From contig OZ253954.1 in NCBI GenBank assembly GCA_965267405.1, forward strand, positions 1,240,001-1,304,000: a stretch of 64,000 nt of DNA, read 5' to 3'. Shown piece after piece: positions 1 to 7,738 of this stretch. Positions within the stretch are counted from its first letter, which is position 1. The number at the start of each line of letters is the position of its first letter. The notes under the pieces are model-generated. The model did no database searches, was not told the origin of the DNA, and saw only the letters and a program-made list of their open reading frames with translations. This DNA is from JAPPOI01 sp028818055. Lineage in GTDB: Bacteria > Pseudomonadota > Alphaproteobacteria > Rhodobacterales > Rhodobacteraceae. Position numbers and translations under genes: made by a program.

Positions 1-153
1 ACCAACGACGACGCCCAGCGCCAACGGCCAAGCGGCGTTGAAGCCACCCGCCAAGGCACGCGCCGTCAAAGCGACCCAAACGGGACCGGGTGTCAGAAAC
101 AGGATGAGAAGCGCACCAGCATAGAGCGCCGCGTCAAAAATCGTGATCGTCAT
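1..153 (-). CDS. LysE/RhtB-type amino-acid exporter, N-terminal fragment
   Basis: The first 51 codons of a minus-strand gene run off the left edge of the window. They read MTITIFDAALYAGALLILFL, then TPGPVWVALTARALAGGF. A hydrophobic first helix followed by TPGP and a small-residue loop is the usual beginning of LysE/RhtB family exporters, which move amino acids or homoserine-like compounds out across the inner membrane. The ATG has a modest AAAG element upstream. It lies 31 bp past the recF stop on the same strand and could be read through from recF. Only the N-terminus is visible, so the substrate cannot be guessed. Confidence 0.7.
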   Translation of the reverse strand, partial: MTITIFDAALYAGALLILFLTPGPVWVALTARALAGGFNAAWPLALGVVVG

Positions 154-168
154 GGCATCTTTAAAGTA

Positions 169-188
169 ATGACGCGTTGGCGTGTCAT
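169..188 (-). terminator. weak hairpin at the end of recF
   Basis: An 8-bp imperfect inverted repeat (ATGACGCG, TTGG loop, CGTGTCAT) overlaps the recF stop codon. On the minus strand it is followed by TTACTTTAAAG, a poor U-tract. It may attenuate reading into the exporter gene rather than stop it. Confidence 0.3.
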
Positions 189-1294
189 GCTTCGCTAACC
201 GTTACGGAAGAATCGCCACCGTTTTCGGTGACATCCAGATACTGCGCGCGCGCGCCCAGATCGTCAAACAGCTCGCGACCGGTTCCGGTCATCCAGGCCT
301 GCGCCCCCAAGGCACAGATCTCATCGTAAAGCGCGGCCCTCCGATCGGCGTCCAGATGGGCAGCAACCTCATCCAGTAAAATCAGCGGAGGCGCGCCCGT
401 ATCCTGTGAAAGCGCGCGTGCGTTGGTCAGAACAAGCGAAATCAAAAGCGCCTTCTGTTCACCGGTCGAGCACTGCGACGCCGGGACACCCTTGGCGGAA
501 TAGACCGCATTCATGTCGATCCGATGTGGACCGATCAGAGTTCTGCCCGCACGAATATCGTTGGCGCGATTGTCGGCCAGTGCATTCGACAGTTCGTCCA
601 CGTCTTCGGGAAGGTCGACGTCGGGATGATGCAGTGACAAATCTGCGGCTGGAAATGCCGTCTCGGCACCCGCCTGGGCCGCGATGAGCCGTTCAATCGC
701 CGCTTTGCGGGCCTGCATGATCCGCGCACCACTTTCGCCCATTTGCTTTTCAAGCGCGACATACCAATGGCCGTCACGAACCATGTCTTTCAGAAGACGA
801 TTTCGTTCCCGCATCGCCTTTTCATAGGTCAGGACGGCTTCACCGTGCGCGGGCTCGAAACTCATCGCGATCCGGTCAAGAAAACGGCGTCGACCGTCAG
901 CGCCTTCGACCCAAAGCCGGTCCATCACGGGAACAAGCCAGACGACGCGTGCCAACCGGCTGAGTGCTATTTGCGGCGATGCCTTCCCGTCAATTCGCAC
1001 ACTGCGTGGTTGGTCAGGTTCAGCGCCGGTTTCAAGCTCGTAAGTCCGGCCAAGCGATTGCAGAACCGCCGAAACCTTCCAGCCCAGCGCCTCAGGTCGA
1101 CGAATAAACTCGTCAGCCGTGGCCCGCCGCAACCCACGACCGGGCGACAGCAGTGAAATTGCTTCGAGAATGTTCGTCTTCCCAGCGCCATTGGCACCGA
1201 AAATCGCAACGGGACGCTCATCAACATCAAGACGGGTCAGCCGATGCGACCGGAAATGAGACAACGTCAGGGATGTCAGCGACAAGCCGGGCAT
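185..1294 (-). CDS. recF: DNA replication and repair protein RecF
   Basis: RecF is an SMC-like ATPase that helps load RecA at single-strand gaps. The 369-aa product is near the usual length. The Walker A motif GANGAGKT is at residues 33-40. A C-terminal LILLDEVAAHLD block joins Walker B to a D-loop, as in ABC/SMC ATPases. The N-terminus LTSLTLSHFRSHRL is the family's first strand and DNA-proximal region. The gene is 24 bp downstream of dnaN on the same strand, giving the common order dnaA-dnaN-recF. gyrB, which often follows, is not visible here; an exporter gene comes next. Confidence 0.96.
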   Translation of the reverse strand: MPGLSLTSLTLSHFRSHRLTRLDVDERPVAIFGANGAGKTNILEAISLLSPGRGLRRATADEFIRRPEALGWKVSAVLQSLGRTYELETGAEPDQPRSVRIDGKASPQIALSRLARVVWLVPVMDRLWVEGADGRRRFLDRIAMSFEPAHGEAVLTYEKAMRERNRLLKDMVRDGHWYVALEKQMGESGARIMQARKAAIERLIAAQAGAETAFPAADLSLHHPDVDLPEDVDELSNALADNRANDIRAGRTLIGPHRIDMNAVYSAKGVPASQCSTGEQKALLISLVLTNARALSQDTGAPPLILLDEVAAHLDADRRAALYDEICALGAQAWMTGTGRELFDDLGARAQYLDVTENGGDSSVTVSEA

Positions 1295-1318
1295 AGCCCC
1301 CGCCCTTTCCCGGGTCGG

Positions 1319-2437
1319 TCAGACCCGCATGGGCATCACCACGTAGACCGCAGTTTCGTCATTGCCTTCGCGCATTAGCGTCGGATCGCCGGACGAATTG
1401 AACAGGAACACCGCATTTTCGCGATCAACCTGGCTTGCGATCTCAAGCAGGTATTTCGCATTAAACCCGATCTCGAGCGCGTCGTCGGCATAGGCCACCG
1501 CCAGTTCTTCCTCGGCCGCACCACTGTCAGGCGCATTCACGGAAAGCACGAGACGGTCCTCATCGAGGCTCATCTTCACGGCGCGCGACCTTTCGGACGA
1601 AACGGTTGCAACGCGGTCAACGGCCTGGGCGAATTCGGCGGCGTCCACTTCCAGGCGACGCGTATTGCCTCCTGGAATGACGCGCGTGTAATCCGGGAAT
1701 GTGCCGTCGATAACCTTCGACGTCAGCGTGATGCCGGGTGCCGCAAACCGAACTTTGGTCTCGCTGACGCTGACGGCGATTTCGGTATCATCATCGTCGA
1801 GCAGCTTGCGCAATTCGCCGACGGTTTTTCGCGGAACAATGACGCCCGGAAGGCTTTCAGCTCCGTCCGGCAATTCCGCGTCGATCCGGGCCAGACGATG
1901 GCCATCGGTTGCAACGCAGCGCAGCACTTGCGAACCGTCTGAATCGGCCACGTGCATATAAACGCCATTCAGGTAATATCTTGTTTCTTCAGTAGAAATC
2001 GCAAACTTCGACTTATCGAACAGACGCCGCAAAACCGGTCCCGCAACCGAGAAATTCGCATCGTATTCGGATGACGCCATGATCGGGAAGTCTTCCTTTG
2101 GAAGCGTTGCCAGCGAAAAATTCGAGCGCCCTGCCTCGACCGTCAATCGCCCGGATGCTCCGTCGTCGTTCAGCGTCACCAGCGCGCCATCCGGAAGCTT
2201 GCGAACAATCTCGTGCAGCGTCACCGCGCTCACCGTGGTTGCACCTGCGCGTTCGACTTTGGCAGGGGCATTATCAACAACTTCGATGTCCAGATCGGTC
2301 GCCCGAAAGCTGACCTGATCCCCCTCGGCTTCGATCAGCACATTGGCCAAGATCGGGATCGTGTTGCGCCGCTCGACAACCGACTGAGCCTGATTGACCG
2401 CTTTCAGCAACTCGCCACGCTCGATCGAGAATTTCAT
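1319..2437 (-). CDS. dnaN: DNA polymerase III beta sliding clamp
   Basis: This is the ring-shaped processivity clamp of the replicative polymerase. The 372-aa product has the three-domain clamp length. It begins MKFSIERGELLKAVNQAQSV and carries NTIPILANVLIEA, a strongly conserved first-domain segment. It ends in the typical YVVMPMRV tail, which forms part of the protein-binding pocket. It lies between dnaA and recF. A 205-bp gap separates it from dnaA and contains an intergenic repeat hairpin, so dnaN probably has its own promoter as well as read-through from dnaA. Confidence 0.97.
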   Translation of the reverse strand: MKFSIERGELLKAVNQAQSVVERRNTIPILANVLIEAEGDQVSFRATDLDIEVVDNAPAKVERAGATTVSAVTLHEIVRKLPDGALVTLNDDGASGRLTVEAGRSNFSLATLPKEDFPIMASSEYDANFSVAGPVLRRLFDKSKFAISTEETRYYLNGVYMHVADSDGSQVLRCVATDGHRLARIDAELPDGAESLPGVIVPRKTVGELRKLLDDDDTEIAVSVSETKVRFAAPGITLTSKVIDGTFPDYTRVIPGGNTRRLEVDAAEFAQAVDRVATVSSERSRAVKMSLDEDRLVLSVNAPDSGAAEEELAVAYADDALEIGFNAKYLLEIASQVDRENAVFLFNSSGDPTLMREGNDETAVYVVMPMRV

Positions 2438-2550
2438 GGGTCATGCTCCCTCTTGGCCCGGACCGTTAACCTACTGATTTTCAGGGTTCAGGCAAACATA
2501 TTTTCTCGCACTTTCGGGGCTGACAGAGCGGGCGTCAAGCACGCTATATT

Positions 2551-2602
2551 GCTTCTTTCTGGTGGAAATACTCCGGGGAGCGCGAGGGGCAGCGCCCCTC
2601 GC
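2551..2602 (+). repeat. intergenic repeat with hairpin, copy 1
   Basis: The block reads TTCTTTCTGG, then GGAAATACTC, then CGGGG, followed by a perfect 9-bp stem GCGAGGGGC/GCCCCTCGC at 2582-2590 and 2594-2602 with a 3-nt loop. The same core, TTTCTGG-NN-AAATACTC-Y-GGGG, occurs reversed near 14008-14073. I recall such units as frequent between genes in Rhodobacterales. Lying between dnaA and dnaN, it may act as a partial terminator or mRNA stabiliser. Confidence 0.6.
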
Positions 2603-2642
2603 CTGTGGTGACGCCATTGCAATTGGCGGCGCAAAGCCTGTC

Positions 2643-3980
2643 TTAAGCTTCCAGCGACCGGCGCAACAATTCCAGATCATCTGCAATCTGGCTGTCCTGC
2701 TGCTTCAGTTCTTCAATCTTTCGTACGCCGTGCATGACCGTTGTGTGATCGCGCCCGCCAAAGCGACGGCCGATCTCCGGCAGGCTTCGTGTTGTCATCG
2801 TTTTGGCCAGATACATTGCAACCTGGCGCGGTCGCGCAAACGTCCGAACCCGCTTCGGGCCGATCAAATCAGACAGGCGGATATTGTAATGGTCCGAGAC
2901 CTTGCGCTGAATTTCTTCAACCGTGATCTTGCGATCTGATGCGCGCAGGACGTCCGACAGACAATCCTGGGTCAGTTCCAGCGTGATTTCGCGACCCACC
3001 AGCGCGCCAAACGCAAAGAGCCGCATCATCGCCCCTTCCAGAACGCGCACGTTCGTTGAAATCCGATGCGCCAAAAACTCCAGCACGCCATCGGCAATCA
3101 CAAGGTTCGGGAACTGTTCAGAATACTGGTCGATCTTCTGCTGAAGAATACCAAGCCGCAGCTCGTAGTTCGTCGGGTGAAGGTCAACGACCAGCCCGGA
3201 TTGAAGACGGCTGACAATTCTATCCTCGATGCCCGAAATCTCGGTCGGAGCTCGATCGGACGAGACGATGATCTGCTTGTTCTGATCAACCAAGGCATTG
3301 AAGGTATGGAAGAATTCTTCCTGCGTTGCGTCTTTGCCTGCGATGAACTGGACGTCATCGATCATCAGAACATCGACCGACCGGAACAGCTGTTTGAAGG
3401 CAATCATGTCCTTGTCGCGCAGTGCTTGGACGAAACGATACATGAATTGTTCCGCCGACAAATAGAACACGTTCAGCCTGGGATCGCGGTTCTGAAGCTC
3501 CCAGGCAATCGCATGCATCAAGTGGGTCTTACCAAGTCCAACGCCACCATAGAGGAACAACGGGTTGAAGGTGACGGGGCCGCCTTCTGACACACGGCGC
3601 GCGGCAGCGTGAGCAAGTTCATTCGGCTTACCGACAACGAACGTGTCAAAGGTAAAGCGTCCGTCCAGCGGTGCACCTGGCTGGTCTTCGGATTTCGCGA
3701 CGACCGCAGGTTTTGGCTTCGCCTTCGCCGGGCGGCCTGTGGACGGTACAGAGAAGCTCACTCGAGACACACGCTCGCCAGCACCGTTCAGACCTTGCAG
3801 GATTGCTTCGCCGAAATTGCGCGACACCCAGTCGCCCATAAACTGGGTCGGCACCAGAAAGGTGATCACCCCATCTTCGACACCGGAGAACTCAAGAGGT
3901 TCGATCCAGTTTTTGTAGTTATTCGTGCCAACCGTTTTGCATAACTCGTCCTGTACCCGTCCCCATGTGTCGTCCGTCAT
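2643..3980 (-). CDS. dnaA: chromosomal replication initiator DnaA
   Basis: DnaA binds DnaA boxes and opens the origin. The 445-aa product has all the domains. Domain I (about 1-75) contains NYKNWIEPL. A short Lys/Pro linker follows. The AAA+ domain has Walker A GGVGLGKT at 145-152 and the Walker B/sensor region IDDVQFIAGK. The C-terminal helix-turn-helix includes the DnaA signature GGRDHTTVMHGV. The ATG is at 3978-3980. Only 33 bp separate it from the upstream rhodanese gene, so its promoter must lie in or before that gene. No DnaA box cluster is visible directly upstream. Confidence 0.97.
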   Translation of the reverse strand: MTDDTWGRVQDELCKTVGTNNYKNWIEPLEFSGVEDGVITFLVPTQFMGDWVSRNFGEAILQGLNGAGERVSRVSFSVPSTGRPAKAKPKPAVVAKSEDQPGAPLDGRFTFDTFVVGKPNELAHAAARRVSEGGPVTFNPLFLYGGVGLGKTHLMHAIAWELQNRDPRLNVFYLSAEQFMYRFVQALRDKDMIAFKQLFRSVDVLMIDDVQFIAGKDATQEEFFHTFNALVDQNKQIIVSSDRAPTEISGIEDRIVSRLQSGLVVDLHPTNYELRLGILQQKIDQYSEQFPNLVIADGVLEFLAHRISTNVRVLEGAMMRLFAFGALVGREITLELTQDCLSDVLRASDRKITVEEIQRKVSDHYNIRLSDLIGPKRVRTFARPRQVAMYLAKTMTTRSLPEIGRRFGGRDHTTVMHGVRKIEELKQQDSQIADDLELLRRSLEA

Positions 3981-4013
3981 AAGTTTTTGACCCGTCGCGC
4001 TCGTTGTTTTTGT

Positions 4014-4463
4014 TCAAGACTGACGCCATGCCAGCCCCCGGGCCTTCCAGCCATTGTGGTTACCCCGGTGTCCCGATGCGTCCAGATCGCCCTCGAAGCC
4101 TTCAGCTACATTCAGACAGGTCCCGTTCCACCCCGATTGGCCGAGATGGTCGGCGACCGCATATGCAGCCCTCAATGAACGCGCACCTGAGCGGCACAGG
4201 AAGAGAAGAGTGTCGGGTTGTTTGCCCCCCAACGCCTCACTCACTTCCGCCACAAAACGCGGGTTCATAGACATGTCCGGGAAGGTCGACCATTCCGAAA
4301 AAATCGGAATCTGTCCCGCCTCCTCAAGATCAGGTACGCCGACGAATCCCCATTCGGCGCGTGTCCTGACGTCAATCAAACGGGAGCTCGGATCCTCAAC
4401 CAAAATCTTCCATGCAGCGTCGGGATCTACTTCCCCAACGCGTGGACCCGATGCCCCGCTCAT
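4014..4463 (-). CDS. rhodanese-like domain protein
   Basis: This is a single-domain rhodanese fold of 149 aa. It has LIDVRTRAEWGFVGVPDL near residues 33-50 and the active-site loop CRSGARS, with the persulfide-forming Cys, near residue 90. Such proteins transfer sulfur from thiosulfate or persulfide carriers, or bind such carriers; the actual donor is unknown. It lies between rpsT and dnaA on the same strand, and may be cotranscribed with dnaA because only 33 bp separate them. Confidence 0.85.
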   Translation of the reverse strand: MSGASGPRVGEVDPDAAWKILVEDPSSRLIDVRTRAEWGFVGVPDLEEAGQIPIFSEWSTFPDMSMNPRFVAEVSEALGGKQPDTLLFLCRSGARSLRAAYAVADHLGQSGWNGTCLNVAEGFEGDLDASGHRGNHNGWKARGLAWRQS

Positions 4464-4636
4464 TGACCATGTCCCCCCAAGGACGATGTGAATCGCTTGC
4501 TCAAGCTAGCGCCACGATAGGCGGTCTCGCAACAGACCTTTGCGCTTGACTCAATCTTTGCTGCTACCGAATCTGGCTGACCGGCTTCGCGGCGGTTCGA
4601 CCCCATTCGGCTATGCCGAAATGACCAAACAAAAAA

Positions 4637-4658
4637 TCGCGCCCAAGGACGGGCGCGA
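4637..4658 (-). terminator. intrinsic terminator of rpsT
   Basis: A perfect 8-bp stem (TCGCGCCC at 4637-4644, GGGCGCGA at 4651-4658) has a 6-nt loop. On the minus strand it is followed by six T (4631-4636). It sits just after the rpsT stop codon, as expected for a ribosomal protein gene. Confidence 0.85.
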
Positions 4659-4678
4659 CGTCGTTTCAAAAAAAATTT

Positions 4679-4942
4679 TTAGCCGAGCGCTTTGACGCGC
4701 GACGACAGACGCGACATTTTCCGAGCGGCGGTATTTTTGTGGAAGACACCCTTGGTGACGCCGCGCATCAGCTCAGGTTGAGCCGCCTTAAATGCTGCAG
4801 CAGCCGCGTCTTTGTCGCCGGATGCGATCGCCTCTTCAACCTTGCGCAGGTATGTGCGGATGCGCGAACGACGTGCTTTGTTCACAGCATAACGGCGCTC
4901 GGCCTGGCGCGCGCGCTTCTTTGATTGAGGTGAGTTTGCCAT
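4679..4942 (-). CDS. rpsT: 30S ribosomal protein S20
   Basis: S20 is a small basic protein that binds 16S rRNA early in 30S assembly. From the ATG at 4940-4942 the product is 87 aa and starts MANSPQSKKRARQAERR, the canonical S20 beginning. It continues with the helical-hairpin residues RSRIRTYLRKVEEAI and ends NTAARKMSRLSSRVKAL. The reading frame extends 14 codons further upstream, but that extension does not resemble S20. The gene is monocistronic, with a strong terminator behind it. Confidence 0.96.
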   Translation of the reverse strand: MANSPQSKKRARQAERRYAVNKARRSRIRTYLRKVEEAIASGDKDAAAAAFKAAQPELMRGVTKGVFHKNTAARKMSRLSSRVKALG

Positions 4943-5103
4943 TTCTTGTCTCTTTCGTCGGATCGTTTCTTTCAACACGTGCAAACGCCCGACACCGGGT
5001 TCTATTACCGGCAGCCTCTGGCCATGGCGGGCCTCACACGCATGTCTGGCGCGGCATTTACGTCAGATTCGCAAAGAATGAAAGTGTTTAGTTCAGCTGC
5101 GTC

Positions 5104-5880
5104 TTATTTGTCGCGGAACTGCGGCTCGCGCTTTTCGACAAAGGCGGCCATCCCTTCTTTCTGATCTTCGGTTGCGAACAGCGAATGGAACAGGCGACGC
5201 TCGAACATCAGCCCTTCGGTCAGCGTCGTTTCGTAGCTGCGGTTTACTGCTTCTTTGATCGCAGTTGTCGCGATCATCGACTTCTCGGCGATCTTGCGAC
5301 CAGTTGCTTTCGCGTCGTCCAAAAGGTTCTTCGCAGGCACCACACGGCTGACCAGCCCGGACCGTTCCGCTTCGTCAGCGTTCATGAAGCGACCAGTGAG
5401 ATTCATCTCCATCGCTTTTGACTTGCCGACAAACCGCGTCAGTCGTTGCGAGCCGCCAAGGCCGGCCATAACGCCGAGATTAATTTCAGGTTGTCCGAAC
5501 TTTGCGGTGTCGGCTGCAATGATGAAGTCGCACGACATCGCCAACTCGCACCCGCCACCCAGCGCGTACCCCGCAACGGCTGCGATAATTGGTTTGCGGC
5601 ACTTCAGAATCGTTTCGATGTCGTCGACAAGGAAGTTCGACGAGTAGACGTCAACGAAGTCTTTCCCGGACATTTCGGTGATGTCGGCACCAGCGGCGAA
5701 CGCTTTTTCGGAGCCAGTTAAGATGATGCATCGAACCTGATCGTCTTCGGCCGCAGCAGACACTGCGGTCGACAGTTCGCCCAGGAGTTCTGAGTTCAGG
5801 GCATTCAAGGCATCGGGTCGATTCAGTTGAATCGTCAGGACTTGATCTTCGAGATCAGTGATAAGTGTTTTGTACGCCAT
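5104..5880 (-). CDS. enoyl-CoA hydratase (crotonase)
   Basis: A 258-aa crotonase-fold protein that hydrates trans-2-enoyl-CoA in fatty-acid or amino-acid breakdown. The oxyanion-hole segment FAAGADITEM is present. Both catalytic glutamates of true hydratases are present: one in GGGCELAMSCD and one in FGQPEINLGVMAGLGGSQRL. The C-terminus FVEKREPQFRDK is typical of the short-chain hydratase (FadB1/Crt) group. It stands between mutM and rpsT on the minus strand, with about 60 bp to mutM. Compare the second crotonase-like gene at 25461-26267, which lacks these glutamates. Confidence 0.93.
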   Translation of the reverse strand: MAYKTLITDLEDQVLTIQLNRPDALNALNSELLGELSTAVSAAAEDDQVRCIILTGSEKAFAAGADITEMSGKDFVDVYSSNFLVDDIETILKCRKPIIAAVAGYALGGGCELAMSCDFIIAADTAKFGQPEINLGVMAGLGGSQRLTRFVGKSKAMEMNLTGRFMNADEAERSGLVSRVVPAKNLLDDAKATGRKIAEKSMIATTAIKEAVNRSYETTLTEGLMFERRLFHSLFATEDQKEGMAAFVEKREPQFRDK

Positions 5881-5942
5881 GAAGCCTCGCAGACAGACGG
5901 GATTTGAAGCACAGGGTTAGCATCGTTCGGGCCCCGGGCAAA

Positions 5943-6794
5943 CTATCTCTGGCAGCGCGGACAATAAAAGGTCGATCGCCCGGATTGTACGATGCGTTTG
6001 ATGGTACCGGTGCAAGACGGGGTTGGGCAGGACGATCCTTCCTGATCGTAGGCCCGGAAAGTGTGCTGAAAATAACCAAGCTCTCCGTCTGCCTGGCGAT
6101 AGTCTTTCAGGGACGAACCACCGGCTTCGATCGCCTCTGACAGTACGTCCCGTATGATCGGCACCAGTCGGGAAATGCGCGGACGGCTGACCGTTCCAGC
6201 CTTGCGGCGCGGAGAAATGCCTGAGCGGTGCAACGCCTCACACACATATATGTTTCCAAGTCCGGCGACGATCTTTTGATCAAGAAGCGCGGCCTTCATT
6301 GGCATCATGCGACCCTTCAGCGCCGACGCCAGATAGTCATCGTGAAACGCGTTGCCCAATGGTTCAGGTCCCAGTGAAGCCAGAAGCGGGTGCGCTTCGA
6401 TCTGATCTGTTGGGGCGAGGTCCATAGCGCCAAAACGGCGCGCATCGTTGAAGGTTATGCGCGCCCCGTTGTCCATGTCGAAGACCACGTGGTCATGCTT
6501 TTCGGCAGCCGGGTGTTCGTGGTGGAATTGACCCAGAGGGTCGCCGGACACGGTCATGCGTCCGGACATCCCGAGGTGAATAATCAGGGTTTCGTTCGAA
6601 TCGAGATCAGCAAGGATGTATTTCGATCTGCGCCGAAGCGCCTTAACGGTTTGACCCGACAGGCGCTCGGACATCTTGGGCGGAAATGGCCAACGCAAAT
6701 CCGGCCGACGTACATCGGCCTTGGCGATGACATGGCCTTCCATTGACGGGAGCAGTCCGCGTCTGACCGTTTCAACTTCTGGCAACTCGGGCAT
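5943..6794 (-). CDS. mutM: formamidopyrimidine-DNA glycosylase
   Basis: This enzyme excises 8-oxoguanine and formamidopyrimidines and nicks the abasic site. The 283-aa product starts MPELPEVETVRRGL; after Met removal, Pro2 is the catalytic nucleophile and Glu3 is next to it. It has the conserved GLGNIYVCEALHRSGISP helix-two-turn-helix region. The C-terminal zinc finger is CPTPSC followed by YCPRCQR, that is C-x4-C-x16-C-x2-C. It is divergent from ubiE across a 188-bp gap, a common neighbour pair in alphaproteobacteria. Confidence 0.96.
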   Translation of the reverse strand: MPELPEVETVRRGLLPSMEGHVIAKADVRRPDLRWPFPPKMSERLSGQTVKALRRRSKYILADLDSNETLIIHLGMSGRMTVSGDPLGQFHHEHPAAEKHDHVVFDMDNGARITFNDARRFGAMDLAPTDQIEAHPLLASLGPEPLGNAFHDDYLASALKGRMMPMKAALLDQKIVAGLGNIYVCEALHRSGISPRRKAGTVSRPRISRLVPIIRDVLSEAIEAGGSSLKDYRQADGELGYFQHTFRAYDQEGSSCPTPSCTGTIKRIVQSGRSTFYCPRCQR

Positions 6795-6982
6795 TACACG
6801 CTGTCTTTCCGCCGGTTGATTGGCTGCTCACAGTAGGGTGCTTGTCACAGCACTGAAAGACGCAATTTTTCCAATAGACGAATGTCACACTCGGCGCTGG
6901 AACCAGACGCGGCGTTTCAACGCGTTTGTGTCCGGGCGTCCGAGGTTATATCGGGTAATGCAGTCAGTTTGGAATCCAACGC

Positions 6983-7738
6983 ATGTCCGACGAAAGCTTC
7001 GATAAAACAACGCATTTTGGCGAACGCGAAGTGCGCGAGGCCGAAAAGGCTGGTCTGGTTCACGGCGTTTTTTCAAGCGTCGCGTCCCGCTATGACGTGA
7101 TGAACGACGTCATGTCTGTGGGAATCCATCGCCTTTGGAAAGATGCGATGATGGATTGGTTGGCTCCGAGGAATGGCCAGCGACTGTTAGATGTCGCAGG
7201 TGGCACCGGCGATATCTCGTTTCGATTCCTTAAGCGTGCGCCACAGGCGTCTGCTGTGGTTCTGGATATGACCGAGCCAATGCTGGTCGAAGGTCGCAAA
7301 CGCGCCGAAGCCACCGCCATGGCCGAACGATTGGATTGGGTGACCGGCGACGCGATGAAACTGCCGTTTCCGGACAACAGTTTCGACGTCTACACAATTT
7401 CTTTCGGTATCCGGAATGTCACCCGCATTCCGGACGCTCTGTCAGAAGCGTTTCGTGTATTGCGACCCGGCGGGCGATTGATGGTTCTTGAGTTTTCGCA
7501 GCTGCCCAACGACGGGTTGCAGAAGCTTTATGACCTTTACTCTTATAATGTCATTCCCCGCATGGGTCAGATGATCGCCAACGATCGTGACAGCTATCAG
7601 TATCTGGTCGAGTCGATCCGCAAATTTCCTGACCAAGAAACATTTGCTGGAATGATCCGCGATGCCGGGTTCGAAAACGTTAAGTATCGCAATCTCAGTA
7701 TGGGCATCGCCGCATTGCATTCGGGGTGGAAGCTCTAG
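6983..7738 (+). CDS. ubiE: ubiquinone/menaquinone biosynthesis C-methyltransferase UbiE
   Basis: UbiE uses S-adenosylmethionine to methylate the benzoquinol ring (2-octaprenyl-6-methoxy-benzoquinol step) at the inner membrane. The 251-aa product carries the family signature VASRYDVMNDVMSVGIHRLWK, the SAM-binding glycine loop LLDVAGGTGDI, and LRPGGRLMVLEFS. The C-terminus FENVKYRNLSMGIAALHSGWK is diagnostic. The TAG stop is immediately followed by the GTG start of ubiB with no spacer, so the two genes are translationally coupled. Confidence 0.97.
   Translation: MSDESFDKTTHFGEREVREAEKAGLVHGVFSSVASRYDVMNDVMSVGIHRLWKDAMMDWLAPRNGQRLLDVAGGTGDISFRFLKRAPQASAVVLDMTEPMLVEGRKRAEATAMAERLDWVTGDAMKLPFPDNSFDVYTISFGIRNVTRIPDALSEAFRVLRPGGRLMVLEFSQLPNDGLQKLYDLYSYNVIPRMGQMIANDRDSYQYLVESIRKFPDQETFAGMIRDAGFENVKYRNLSMGIAALHSGWKL

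Noticed and set aside
3981..4678. Replication origin upstream of dnaA
   Set aside because: No cluster of DnaA boxes and no AT-rich unwinding segment is visible between dnaA and rpsT; the area is filled by a rhodanese gene and the rpsT terminator.
6795..6982. Promoter TTTGTG-16-TTATAT for ubiE
   Set aside because: The -35 is too weak to list; the divergent mutM/ubiE gap must hold promoters but I cannot place them with confidence.
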